Assembly (NCBI GenBank): GCA_937923345.1
Contig: CAKZVJ010000252.1
Span: forward strand, 1-56,852
Direction of reading: 5' to 3'
Length of the DNA stretch: 56,852 nt
From: an uncultured Saprospiraceae bacterium
GTDB taxonomy: Bacteria; Bacteroidota; Bacteroidia; Chitinophagales; Saprospiraceae
Shown here: piece by piece, positions 27,334 to 35,792 of the stretch
Layout: the number at the start of each line of letters is the position of its first letter
How positions within the stretch are numbered: the stretch's first letter is position 1
Program-made: the position numbers and the translations under genes
Notes under the pieces: model-generated
What the model was told of the DNA's origin: nothing
The model's database searches: none
The model's input: only the letters and a program-made list of their open reading frames with translations

Positions 27334-30300
27334 ATGAGAAGTGTACTCCCAGTGATCCTCCTATGTTTGATGCCTCTGATCTTGTTTGGTCAAGAAACAG
27401 CGCGCTACACTGAAATCAATAAGGCCTATAAATCTGGCAATGATTTCTTTGCTAAAAGTTTGTACAGCCAGGCTCAGCAGCAATACGAGCAGGTGTTAGA
27501 CATGACACGTCAGGTCTCTCAACCAGAGTGGGTAGAGATCAAAATGAGATCGGAACTCAACTATGCGCGAGCAGCTGTCAGACTGCAACAAGAACAAAGT
27601 GAAATGCTCATCTTAGACTTTGTAAAAGCTTACGATCCTGATCCTATTGCTAACGAGGCTATCCTAGAAGCTGCTACTTATTATTATGAGCAAAAGGAGT
27701 ATCAAAAAGCGATAGAATTCTATTCTCTAGTTGATGTCAACAATCTGCCTGATCTAGAAAAAAAAGATGTGCTCTTCAAGAGTGGGTACGCATTATTTGT
27801 TCGCCAAAAGTGGAATCCCGCAAAGAGCTATTTTGAGCGCCTGATCAACGATAGGACAGTAGTCTACTACTACCCTTCTAACTATTATCATGGCTTGACA
27901 CATTTTTACTTGGAGAACTATGATAAGGCATTACGTAGTTTGCAAAAAGCTGAGAATTCAAAACAATACAAGAATCACATTCCATATTACATAGCTCAAA
28001 TTCAGTTTGCAGAACAAAAATATGATGAGATGATTCAATATGCAATTCCTCTGCTCAAGAAACCAAGTGTAAAAAAGAAAAGAGAGCTAACCCTTTTGAT
28101 TGGCCAATCTTATTTTGAGCAGCAAGAATACACCAAAGCATTGCCGTACCTAGAACGCTACGCAGAAATAACCAAGAAGATGAGCAAGGAGACTTTTTAT
28201 CAAATAGGTTATCTCCATTATCAATCGGGTGATTATGCTAAAGCTACTGAGTACTTCAAGGAAGTCAGTACCGTTAAAAGTGAAATGGGCCAAAATGCAT
28301 TATACCTTCTAGGAGATTGTCACATAAAACTGAACGAAAAGAACGATGCAAGAAATGCTTTTGCGGCAGCGAGTAGATTAGATTTTGATCCTGAGACAAA
28401 AGCTGATGCACAATGGAACTATGCAAAACTTTCGTACGAACTGAAGTATGATACAGAGGCTATAGGAGTCTTTCAAAAGATTGCTGCTGAAGACAAGCGA
28501 TACCTTGAGGCGCAAGATTATATGAGCAAAATGTTTCTTAACACTAGGGACTTTACCAAAGCTCTGGCGATCTTAGAGAAAATACCCAACCGGACTAGCC
28601 AAATGCAGGAGACTTATCAAAAAGTAACTTATTCTAGAGGCATAGAACTATATAATGCGGGAAAGGTGAAAGACGCGGTAGAACTCTTTGACAAATCACT
28701 TGCAAACAATGCAGACCCCAGCACCAAAGCACTTGCCAACTATAGATTAGGTGAGATCGCACATGAAAATGGGGATTTAGAGAAGAGTGAACAATATTTC
28801 AACGCTTTCTTAGCCAATCCGGTAACGGATAAACTTCCTGAGGATGCAGCCGTGTATACTGCCAACTACATACAAGGATATAACTTTATCAAAAGGGGTA
28901 AGTATGCACAAGCTTTATCTTACTTCAAAAAATCAATCAATGGAATAGAGGCAAATAAATCTAGAATTAATAATACCTACATTACTACGCAGGTATTGAA
29001 TGACGCGAAATTAAAAGCAGGGGATGCAGCTTTTAGATTGAATGACTACCCTACTGCTTTACGATATTATAACGATGTCATTGACAGCAATGAGGAACCC
29101 AATCCCTATGCTTTATTTCAAAAAGCAAATGTTCTTGGATTGCAGGGCAATTCTACTGAGCAGTTTCAGTTGATGGCCCTGATTGTTAGTGATTTTCCAT
29201 CATCAGAATTTGCAGATGACGCCTTGTTTGAAATTGGTAAGGCATATATACAAGCTGGAGCATTAGCAGATGCGGAAGCTCCATTACAGCAATTGCTAAA
29301 GGAATATCCTAATTCTACTTTACACAATGCCACATTACTGAAATTAGGTTTGGCAAAGTATAACCAAGAGGACTACCAACAAGCGATTAATTATTATCAA
29401 GAAGTATTCAAACACAACCCTGATAAACAAGAGTCAGAACAAGCCCTATTAGCATTAGAAGAAATTTATATTCATGACTTAGGTAAGCCAAAAGAGTATC
29501 TCAAGTTTAGAAAAACTATACCAGGTTTCAAATTGGATAATGCCGAAAAAGAAGCCCTTAGTTTCAAGTCCGCAAAGACTGCTTATGCTAATGCTCAATA
29601 CGATAGAGCGATATCTGCTATGTTATCCTATTTAGAGGACTATCCTACTGGCGCCTACTCCATAGAAGCAAAATATGTACTGGGAGAGTCTCATGCGGTA
29701 CAACATGATTATGAACAAGCGGCAATACATTATCAGCAAGTAACAGATCTAGGCAATAGCAAGTTCTACGAAAAGGCGCTTGGCAAAGCGGCTTTAATAG
29801 CGTATAACTTTGAAGAGAATTTTGTGAAATCCTATCAACTGTACAGCAAACTAGAAAACATAGCATCATCAGATGTGAAACTAGAAGCTCAGTTAAATGC
29901 ACTGCGTTCTGCCTATAAGATCAACAACTCTGATGGTGTATATTTTATGGCTAGCAAAATTGAGATGAACCCTCTCGCCTCACCTGACCAAAAAAGCATA
30001 GCTGCTTTTTATCAAGGTAAGGTTCGGTATGACAAAAGAGATTTTGACCAAGCTACCCAAAACTTCAATACAGTATTAAGAAATGTAAAGGAAGGAGAAA
30101 TTGCTGCAGAAGCAAGATATCTGATTGCTAATATATTCTTCCTCCAAGGAGAAGCAGATATCGCCTTAGAAATATGTATGAGGGCGCATAAAGAAAGTGC
30201 AGGGCAAGAATACTGGATTGCCAAGTCAATTATATTATTGTCTGACATCTTGAGCCAACAAGACGATTTGCTTAATGCCAAGGCTGCTTTAGAGGCAGTA

Positions 30301-30438
30301 GTAGAAAGCTACGTCGAATCTCCTGAATTGGTCAAAGAGGCTACATCCAAGTTAACCATCATCAACACAAAAATTGAAGCGCAAAGCCGTATTAACGAAG
30401 CTCCTTCGAATGGAGACTTACCCATGGACGGACAATAA
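27334..30438 (+). CDS. Long periplasmic TPR protein
   Basis: This 1034-residue protein has a signal peptide (about 1-20, ending LFGQ). It is otherwise built almost entirely from tetratricopeptide repeats, with repeating A-x4-G-x2-Y-x8-A-x3-Y/F-x3-L signatures such as YQKAIEFYSLVD, YTKALPYLERYAE, YAQALSYFKKSI and YQQAINYYQEVF. A beta-barrel outer-membrane protein gene starts 11 bases after its stop, so the two are an operon. This suggests a periplasmic scaffold for an outer-membrane partner, comparable in logic to BamD- or YbgF-type TPR proteins; that comparison is inference. No enzymatic motif is present. The last ~15 residues are acidic and unstructured. Confidence 0.85.
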   Translation: MRSVLPVILLCLMPLILFGQETARYTEINKAYKSGNDFFAKSLYSQAQQQYEQVLDMTRQVSQPEWVEIKMRSELNYARAAVRLQQEQSEMLILDFVKAYDPDPIANEAILEAATYYYEQKEYQKAIEFYSLVDVNNLPDLEKKDVLFKSGYALFVRQKWNPAKSYFERLINDRTVVYYYPSNYYHGLTHFYLENYDKALRSLQKAENSKQYKNHIPYYIAQIQFAEQKYDEMIQYAIPLLKKPSVKKKRELTLLIGQSYFEQQEYTKALPYLERYAEITKKMSKETFYQIGYLHYQSGDYAKATEYFKEVSTVKSEMGQNALYLLGDCHIKLNEKNDARNAFAAASRLDFDPETKADAQWNYAKLSYELKYDTEAIGVFQKIAAEDKRYLEAQDYMSKMFLNTRDFTKALAILEKIPNRTSQMQETYQKVTYSRGIELYNAGKVKDAVELFDKSLANNADPSTKALANYRLGEIAHENGDLEKSEQYFNAFLANPVTDKLPEDAAVYTANYIQGYNFIKRGKYAQALSYFKKSINGIEANKSRINNTYITTQVLNDAKLKAGDAAFRLNDYPTALRYYNDVIDSNEEPNPYALFQKANVLGLQGNSTEQFQLMALIVSDFPSSEFADDALFEIGKAYIQAGALADAEAPLQQLLKEYPNSTLHNATLLKLGLAKYNQEDYQQAINYYQEVFKHNPDKQESEQALLALEEIYIHDLGKPKEYLKFRKTIPGFKLDNAEKEALSFKSAKTAYANAQYDRAISAMLSYLEDYPTGAYSIEAKYVLGESHAVQHDYEQAAIHYQQVTDLGNSKFYEKALGKAALIAYNFEENFVKSYQLYSKLENIASSDVKLEAQLNALRSAYKINNSDGVYFMASKIEMNPLASPDQKSIAAFYQGKVRYDKRDFDQATQNFNTVLRNVKEGEIAAEARYLIANIFFLQGEADIALEICMRAHKESAGQEYWIAKSIILLSDILSQQDDLLNAKAALEAVVESYVESPELVKEATSKLTIINTKIEAQSRINEAPSNGDLPMDGQ

Positions 30439-30449
30439 TAATAGCTATA

Positions 30450-32090
30450 ATGAAAATGACTATGAATATCAATAATAAATATTTTTGTATAGTACTTATC
30501 CTCTCCATAAGTACTTCTTTATTCGCACAAGAGGATGATACTTTAGAATCAGAGTCTGTAGAAATAATCAAAAAATTCGAAGCGCAATTAGCGGAGTCTG
30601 ACAAGTTAGACATCAATGCTAGTTTACCTCCAGTAGATTCTACAAATCGATTTGCAACCTATCAAATCAATGCAAAGCCGCTATTGATCAATTATCCTGC
30701 TCCAGATATTAAGCCGATAGCCATGAAGTCTGAAGAGCTTCCAGCAGTGGAGAACTCTTATTTCAAAGGAGGAGCAGGCATTCCCAATATGTACTATGGG
30801 GAGCTTTCGCATTTTGGCAATATCGTTGACAAGGTAGATTTTGGTATAGGCGCCAAATACCATAGAGCGGATAATAGCAAGCGAATCGAAAATCAAAGAT
30901 TTATCAATACAGACGCTTTCCTTCAAGGATCATATAGTCTAAATGAAAAAAACTCTTTGCACAGCAGAGTTAACTTTAGAGAGCAAATTGATCACTTTTT
31001 CGGATACGATAATGAGCTATTTTCATTTGATAGAGACGAGGTAAAGCAGCGCTTCCGTACAGTCAATATTGCTACCTCCTATGTATCTCCAGATAATGAC
31101 ATTGAAAAATTTAACTACGGAGGAAACGTAAATCTATATACACACACTGATCTCTTTGATGGCCGGGAGAATGGAGCAGCCTTTACTGCAAAAGTGAAGA
31201 AGTTTATCAAACGGGAGCATCCTGTGGCCCTAGAGCTAATTGGAGATCTCTCCAGCTTTAGGGATAGTACAGATGTAAGGCAGAGCTTGAATACATTTAC
31301 GATACGTCCTACAGCATCTTTTCATGCGGAAAAGTTTAAGGTATTGATAGGTATAAATTTGGTATTTCATGATAGTAGATTCTCTGCTTTACCCATTATA
31401 GAAGCCATTACAAATATTGCTGGAAATCAGCTGGTTGCTTTTGCTGGTTGGGAAGGCAACATCACTAGGAATACATTCCGCACCCTCACAGATTATAATC
31501 CATACTTAGTATCCAATCCGACCCTATTCAACACAAAACAAAATGAATACTACGCTGGGTTGAAAGGAAAAATAAAAACAGTAAGCTACATTGCTAAAGG
31601 AGGATACAAGACCATAGAAGGCCTTCCTTTATATCTGCAAAATATGGATTCACCTCTTCGTTTTGATGTAATTAGTGAAAACGCAAATTCAATTTTTATT
31701 GAGGCCACTGCTGAAGTACTACTGTTAAAGAAGCTAAAAGTAGTGGCAGCTTTCACAAAGAATTTTTATGATTTAGAAACCCAAGAACAGCCATGGCACG
31801 TGCCGTCCTTAGAGGTAAACTTAAATACAAAATATAGCTTACTTGGCAATAAGTTAGCCTTGACAGCAGAATTCTATGCGGCGAATCCAGTAGCTAATAT
31901 TTCAGAGAATTTTACCATTGAATTTTTAAACACGCTGTATGATGTAAGTGTAGGTGCGGAGTACTGGGTGAATGATTCTTTTGGTGCATGGATAGATGTA
32001 AACAATCTTACCTCTACAAATTATGAACGTTGGGTGGGATATAGAACTTTCGGGACCAACTTTATGGGTGGAGTCTTGGTAAAGTTCTAA
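30450..32090 (+). CDS. Outer-membrane beta-barrel protein, unknown function
   Basis: This 546-residue protein has a signal peptide (about 1-26, ending SLFAQ). After an unstructured, Asp/Glu-rich N-terminal segment it shows a chain of alternating amphipathic strands (VDFGIGAKYHRADNS, LHSRVNFREQID, NYGGNVNLYTHTD). The final strands read FGAWIDVNNLTSTNYERWVGY and GGVLVKF, the usual aromatic C-terminus of an outer-membrane barrel related to TonB-receptor barrels. No plug domain is visible, so it is not a complete TonB receptor. It is the second gene of the TPR unit, 11 bases behind it. The transcript ends at a strong terminator shared with the opposing gene. Confidence 0.75.
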   Translation: MKMTMNINNKYFCIVLILSISTSLFAQEDDTLESESVEIIKKFEAQLAESDKLDINASLPPVDSTNRFATYQINAKPLLINYPAPDIKPIAMKSEELPAVENSYFKGGAGIPNMYYGELSHFGNIVDKVDFGIGAKYHRADNSKRIENQRFINTDAFLQGSYSLNEKNSLHSRVNFREQIDHFFGYDNELFSFDRDEVKQRFRTVNIATSYVSPDNDIEKFNYGGNVNLYTHTDLFDGRENGAAFTAKVKKFIKREHPVALELIGDLSSFRDSTDVRQSLNTFTIRPTASFHAEKFKVLIGINLVFHDSRFSALPIIEAITNIAGNQLVAFAGWEGNITRNTFRTLTDYNPYLVSNPTLFNTKQNEYYAGLKGKIKTVSYIAKGGYKTIEGLPLYLQNMDSPLRFDVISENANSIFIEATAEVLLLKKLKVVAAFTKNFYDLETQEQPWHVPSLEVNLNTKYSLLGNKLALTAEFYAANPVANISENFTIEFLNTLYDVSVGAEYWVNDSFGAWIDVNNLTSTNYERWVGYRTFGTNFMGGVLVKF

Positions 32091-32110
32091 TTGGATATTT
32101 CATACCGTCT

Positions 32111-32148
32111 CAAAAAAGGCAAGATGTGTATTCATCTTGCCTTTTTTG
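32111..32148. terminator. Bidirectional intrinsic terminator between convergent genes
   Basis: A perfect 16-bp stem, CAAAAAAGGCAAGATG (32111-32126) with its complement (32133-32148), surrounds a 6-base loop. The stem has A6/T6 ends, so both strands read hairpin plus U-tract. It serves the beta-barrel gene (+) and the TPR-like gene (-), which converge here. Confidence 0.92.
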
Positions 32149-32183
32149 ATTATATAGGGATGTTCAGACTTTTAGAAGCGGAT

Positions 32184-33713
32184 TCATTTATAAGCCTTTA
32201 CTATTTCTGCTAATGACTTTCGAGAAATCTTTGCTTCTAACCAAGCAATTACATTTAGGTAATTAAAGGACACCATATAAAAATCATTTTTACGCAATTC
32301 CTTGAGTTGCGCTAAGGCATCTTTCAAAATCACTGTATGATTGTCTAATGGCTTATTAGATATTTTGATGAACATAGCTTGAAGTATCTCTTGGATAGGA
32401 TAAGTACTGGCTACCTTTTTAGCATAAGGTTTAAAGCTTTGGATGGAATAGGTAAACAGTTCGTAGTTCTGTAATTCATAATGACACATTAGAAACATAA
32501 TCCTAGCATAGACTTGCAGATCCACTCTTAGCTTAGGTAGTTCATTATTTATAATTTTATTGAGGTAATGAATAGACTTACCATAATTTTCATCCCCAAA
32601 ATAAATCCAAGCGAATTTGAAATAAAAAACCAAAATTCGATGCGCATCCAAACTATTCTTATACCGATTCATTCTCCTCAAGGATTTACTAATGACCGCT
32701 TGCCCCCTATCAAATTCACCTCTTATGATTATATTGTTCAACCTAGAAATGTGTACGTACTGGAATGAAATAATTTTAGTCAAATCGTTAAAGCCTTTGT
32801 AATTGGCTTCTCTAAACTTTTCTAGCTCTTCTAAGGCTGTCTTAAAGGAATCTTTATCACGAAGATGATAACAAGAGCTTAGAACGTAATGGTATGCTCT
32901 CAAATAAAGATCCACATCTTGTTCTATCATCTCAGGAGAAGACTCTAGGATAGCTAACCATTTCTTTGCATATATAAGACAATTTTTAAAGTCGATGAGC
33001 ATATAATAATACCAAACATAGGACTGATACAAATAGATTTTTTCTAAGATCCCTAAGGAATCTTCATGAATATCATTAATAGCTTGTGCAAAAAAAGAGT
33101 TCAAAACTGACTTTTCTTCTTGTGACTTACAATGCCCTGACTGTATATATCTCGCATTTAAATCAATTCGTAGATTGCTTAACTCTATCGCCGCTGACAA
33201 TCTTTTGTTGACTTCTGCCGATTCTGCTTTTAATGTATAAGCCTTCTCTAAACCAGATCTGGTAATGTGCCTGCTTTCAATTCTCTTTTCAAACTCTAGT
33301 ATTATAGAGTGTATATGATACATACTATACTTACTTGCTAGTCTTTTTGCTTTCTCTAGCACTTTGATGGCCTCTAGATAAAAAGATTTATAATAAAGAA
33401 TATAAGCATAATCAATCATTTCTCTTGCCTCCATACTTGGCTTCTTGGAGGAGGTTATCACTCTTAAGCTGCCTAATATTTGAGTATATAGATGTCTTTT
33501 TAAATTAGAAACTTTGGCTTTGGATAAGCCGAGTTTCTTTAAAATAAGTGGCTCATTGTAGGATTCAGATTTATCCAGTATTTCAAAAAGCTCTATAAAC
33601 TTAAGCTGTGACTGATTATGATTCCGATTGGCGTAAAGGCGAAAATTACGTTTTTCTGCCTTGGTCATAGACTTTATTAAACTTAATAACTCGTTGGAAG
33701 TTGATATAGGCAT
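32184..33713 (-). CDS. TPR-like helical protein, unknown function
   Basis: This 509-residue protein has no signal peptide. It is largely helical and degenerate-TPR-like (YESWYYY, YYKSFYLEAIKVLEKAKRLA, YLRAYHYVLSSCYHLRD). It opens with the segment LLSLIKSMTKAEKRNFRLYANR followed by a basic helix (LKKLGLSKAKVSNLKRHLYTQILGSLR). An opening of this kind recurs in a poorly described family of cytoplasmic helical proteins in Saprospiria (from memory). No catalytic residues or clear DNA-binding domain were recognised. It is transcribed alone, starting next to the small-transcript region at 33.8-34.5 kb. Confidence 0.65.
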   Translation of the reverse strand: MPISTSNELLSLIKSMTKAEKRNFRLYANRNHNQSQLKFIELFEILDKSESYNEPLILKKLGLSKAKVSNLKRHLYTQILGSLRVITSSKKPSMEAREMIDYAYILYYKSFYLEAIKVLEKAKRLASKYSMYHIHSIILEFEKRIESRHITRSGLEKAYTLKAESAEVNKRLSAAIELSNLRIDLNARYIQSGHCKSQEEKSVLNSFFAQAINDIHEDSLGILEKIYLYQSYVWYYYMLIDFKNCLIYAKKWLAILESSPEMIEQDVDLYLRAYHYVLSSCYHLRDKDSFKTALEELEKFREANYKGFNDLTKIISFQYVHISRLNNIIIRGEFDRGQAVISKSLRRMNRYKNSLDAHRILVFYFKFAWIYFGDENYGKSIHYLNKIINNELPKLRVDLQVYARIMFLMCHYELQNYELFTYSIQSFKPYAKKVASTYPIQEILQAMFIKISNKPLDNHTVILKDALAQLKELRKNDFYMVSFNYLNVIAWLEAKISRKSLAEIVKAYK

Positions 33714-33795
33714 AACAAAATAATACTACTAATTTATTCAATTTCAATGCTTTATATACTATGTTAGCCATTTAGACACCACAATTTATGATTAA

Positions 33796-33832
33796 TTTGT
33801 ATAAAATACTATTAAAGATTACTCTAAATTTG
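33796..33832 (+). promoter_or_regulatory. Candidate promoter of a short transcript
   Basis: TTTG (33796-33799) and an exact TAAATTTG (33825-33832) are present, 25 bases apart, slightly wider than the usual spacing. The predicted start near 33839 would make a short RNA ending at the terminator at 33957-33993. Confidence 0.4.
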
Positions 33833-33858
33833 ATGTATCGAAAGATGTGAAAGCACGA

Positions 33859-33912
33859 ATGAATAGCAGCAAAAGAAATCTTTTGAGATGCAAGCAACTG
33901 AGTTACCATTAA
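33859..33912 (+). CDS. Possible 17-residue leader peptide
   Basis: An ATG-initiated frame of 17 codons (MNSSKRNLLRCKQLSYH) ends TAA. It lies about 20 bases after the predicted transcript start and 44 bases before a strong terminator. It is basic, with one Cys. With so few codons, coding cannot be told from chance; I list it because it sits between a promoter-like and a terminator-like signal. Confidence 0.25.
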   Translation: MNSSKRNLLRCKQLSYH

Positions 33913-33956
33913 GACGTTTTTGATTTTTATTATTATACATGTTAGTTATTTGTCAG

Positions 33957-33993
33957 AGAGGCTTCTTCGTTTCTAACGAAGGAGCCTCTTTTT
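33957..33993 (+). terminator. Strong intrinsic terminator, plus strand
   Basis: A 15-bp stem pairs AGAGGCTTCTTCGTT (33957-33971) with AACGAAGGAGCCTCT (33975-33989), loop TCT, one G-T pair, then TTTTT. No annotated plus-strand gene precedes it within 1.8 kb except the opposing gene, so it must end a short RNA. Confidence 0.85.
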
Positions 33994-34310
33994 ATATCTG
34001 ATGTAAACTAAAAATACAGTAGTAAAGTCAGCAACTGTTAAAGTTTTTAACCCAGCAAAAATAAAAGCATAACTAAATATTGGGTCACCGTTGACTTTAA
34101 CCAAAGCCAAATTTTCAATTTTAAATTGAAAAAGAATAATCGTTGTTGAAAATCAACTATTCCATATATTATTTCTCGCATCGATGTATTAATAGAAATA
34201 TCAGAATTAAATAAATTCTTTTAGCCATCAAACAATTATTTATTCTGATGTGTTTAAGTAGTGAAGAAATTGAAACGATAACACTATTTAATCCAACAAA
34301 ATTGTAAATT

Positions 34311-34379
34311 ATGTTTGAAAGAAGATTTGTTAGAACCTATTTAGCACCGGCTCCTTCTACCCCTAAGACTAAGAAGTAG
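34311..34379 (+). CDS. Possible 22-residue leader peptide upstream of an attenuator-like structure
   Basis: An ATG frame of 22 codons (MFERRFV... ending TPKTKK) ends in TAG, with a second TAG directly after. It is rich in Arg, Lys and Pro. About 30 bases later the hairpin series and intrinsic terminator at 34410-34495 begin. No TAnnTTTG is seen immediately upstream. Spacing resembles a leader-peptide attenuator, but no plus-strand gene lies downstream; the next gene is on the minus strand. Confidence 0.4.
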   Translation: MFERRFVRTYLAPAPSTPKTKK

Positions 34380-34409
34380 TAGCCATAAAAAGAGTAAGCT
34401 ATGAAAGCT

Positions 34410-34469
34410 AATCATCTACAAGATGATTAATAAGTTTGCAGAGAGCATCTTAGAATGCTTTATTAATCA
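34410..34469 (+). promoter_or_regulatory. Mutually exclusive leader helices (attenuator-like)
   Basis: Segment 1 (AATCATCT, 34410-34417) pairs with segment 2 (AGATGATT, 34421-34428). Segment 2 (TGATTAATAA, 34424-34433) can instead pair perfectly over 10 bases with segment 3 (TTATTAATCA, 34460-34469), enclosing a small AGCAT/ATGCT hairpin (34444-34459). Segment 3 also forms the 5' arm of the terminator stem (34465-34474). The pattern 1:2 plus 3:4 against 2:3 is that of a transcription attenuator. Confidence 0.45.
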
Positions 34470-34495
34470 GCATCAAGTCGATGCTGATTTTTTTT
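34465..34495 (+). terminator. Intrinsic terminator closing the attenuator-like unit
   Basis: A 10-bp stem pairs AATCAGCATC (34465-34474) with GATGCTGATT (34480-34489), loop AAGTC, then a run of seven to eight Ts on the plus strand. The minus strand has no U-tract after the hairpin, so it is not a good terminator for the porin gene that ends at 34552. Confidence 0.85.
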
Positions 34496-34551
34496 GTTTA
34501 AATAATTTTCGAACTGAAACTTCCAATGCGCTACTTAAAGGCTTAGCGATA

Positions 34552-35694
34552 CTAGAATTTAATATTTAAATCCAAACGAACCCTTTGACCTCTTTCTCTA
34601 AACTCGTTTTCTAAACGAACTAAAGATGTTACTGTATAGGCGCGCAGAATCAAATCAAAATTCTCTTTTATTAGATATCCTATTTGAAATTCAAAACCTT
34701 GAAAATTAGTAATCCTGGAACCTGCTGCTCCCAGCCCTGAATAATCCCACCTCACCCAATCATTCTGCGCAAAGTAGTCTACGATGGAAAATCGTTGTAG
34801 ATGTGCGTAGTACACATGGAGGTGCCAATCCCCCTTCTTTTTTAAAGTTCCCAGCTTAGCACTTATTACGCTGCCTTGTGTTTGATCTTGAAATGGAGAG
34901 AATATAAATTGATGATCTGAGTAATCCTCCAAATTGGTATACAACTCTAGTCCTAGGCTGAATTCTGGCTTTTTAGATAGTTTAAAGTCGGTCCCAAGAT
35001 GCAAGATGCTGTAGTCCAACTCAAAAGTTTCTTGTCCATCAGGTATATTTCCTAAATTTCTAAACATATAAAAAGCAGGAAAAAAAGATAACCTGTTATT
35101 AAAGAAAGCAAAATCTAGTTGATAAAACTGTGCAAACCGATCTCTATTAAATGTTTGACCAGTGGATTGAATGATTAAGTGGCACGCATTAAACGATAGC
35201 TTATTAAGCAGACTCTCCTCATTGCTATAGGCTGCATACGTGACCGCTACGCCTTCTGGGAAAACATTATCATTCCAAAACAGCTCATTTAATTTTTTTA
35301 GAGGGAGTGTATTTTTACCAACCCAAGCTTTAACATTATTTGACTTATATTGATAAAATAGCTTTTCTAATCCGATTTCAACCAATCCAAACTCGCCATT
35401 ATTTCCGCCAAGCGTCACGTGTGGCCCCTGCTGATCATCGAGTCTTCCCGATCGCAAACGTGCTCCAAATGTGGACTTTTGATCAAAGGCATAATTCAAG
35501 CCGAATCTAAATCTATATCGAAGCCTACTTCTATCATCTGGTCTAGAGCCGTCTGTACGTTGACCATTCCAGTCATGCTCAATTCTAAATCTAAAATCAC
35601 TAGTGAATTTTAATTTTTTAGCTACAATAGTGTCTACTTGCGCAGAGACATTGCAATAAATCATGACACAAAGGAAGGCAAAAACAAGACGCAT
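34552..35694 (-). CDS. Putative outer-membrane porin (Porin_5/alginate-export-like barrel)
   Basis: This 380-residue protein has a signal peptide (about 1-18, ending NVSAQ). A beta-barrel pattern follows: KFTSDFRFRIEHDWNG, RLRYRFRFGLNYAF, ARLRSGRLDD, a long run of alternating strands, and a final strand RGQRVRLDLNIKF. The N-terminal 'D-x-R-x-R-Y-R-x-R-x-G' strand and the late DWVRWDYSGLGAAGSRITNFQGFEF segment are like proteins annotated as 'putative porin'. It should form a channel for small solutes; the substrate is unknown. It is a single gene on the minus strand, with the decayed VWA-domain gene immediately upstream. Confidence 0.7.
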   Translation of the reverse strand: MRLVFAFLCVMIYCNVSAQVDTIVAKKLKFTSDFRFRIEHDWNGQRTDGSRPDDRSRLRYRFRFGLNYAFDQKSTFGARLRSGRLDDQQGPHVTLGGNNGEFGLVEIGLEKLFYQYKSNNVKAWVGKNTLPLKKLNELFWNDNVFPEGVAVTYAAYSNEESLLNKLSFNACHLIIQSTGQTFNRDRFAQFYQLDFAFFNNRLSFFPAFYMFRNLGNIPDGQETFELDYSILHLGTDFKLSKKPEFSLGLELYTNLEDYSDHQFIFSPFQDQTQGSVISAKLGTLKKKGDWHLHVYYAHLQRFSIVDYFAQNDWVRWDYSGLGAAGSRITNFQGFEFQIGYLIKENFDLILRAYTVTSLVRLENEFRERGQRVRLDLNIKF

Positions 35695-35743
35695 AGTAAA
35701 TTGACGGTTCTATCTTTAACCTATTACTAACGCAAAATATATT

Positions 35744-35778
35744 CCCTTTTTTCGACGAGAAAAACGTCAAAAAAAGGG
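35744..35778. repeat. Inverted repeat between the porin and the VWA pseudogene
   Basis: CCCTTTTTT followed by GACG (35744-35757) pairs with CGTC and AAAAAAGGG (35765-35778), 13 pairs and one mismatch, with a 7-base A-rich loop. It lies just after the pseudogene stop (35793) and could be that gene's terminator, though no separate U-tract follows. Confidence 0.5.
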
Positions 35779-35792
35779 CGTATTCTATGAGA

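Noticed and set aside
34390-34495. tRNA or 6S-like RNA at the hairpin series
   Set aside because: No acceptor-stem/CCA or anticodon arrangement, and the three helices overlap instead of forming a fixed fold.
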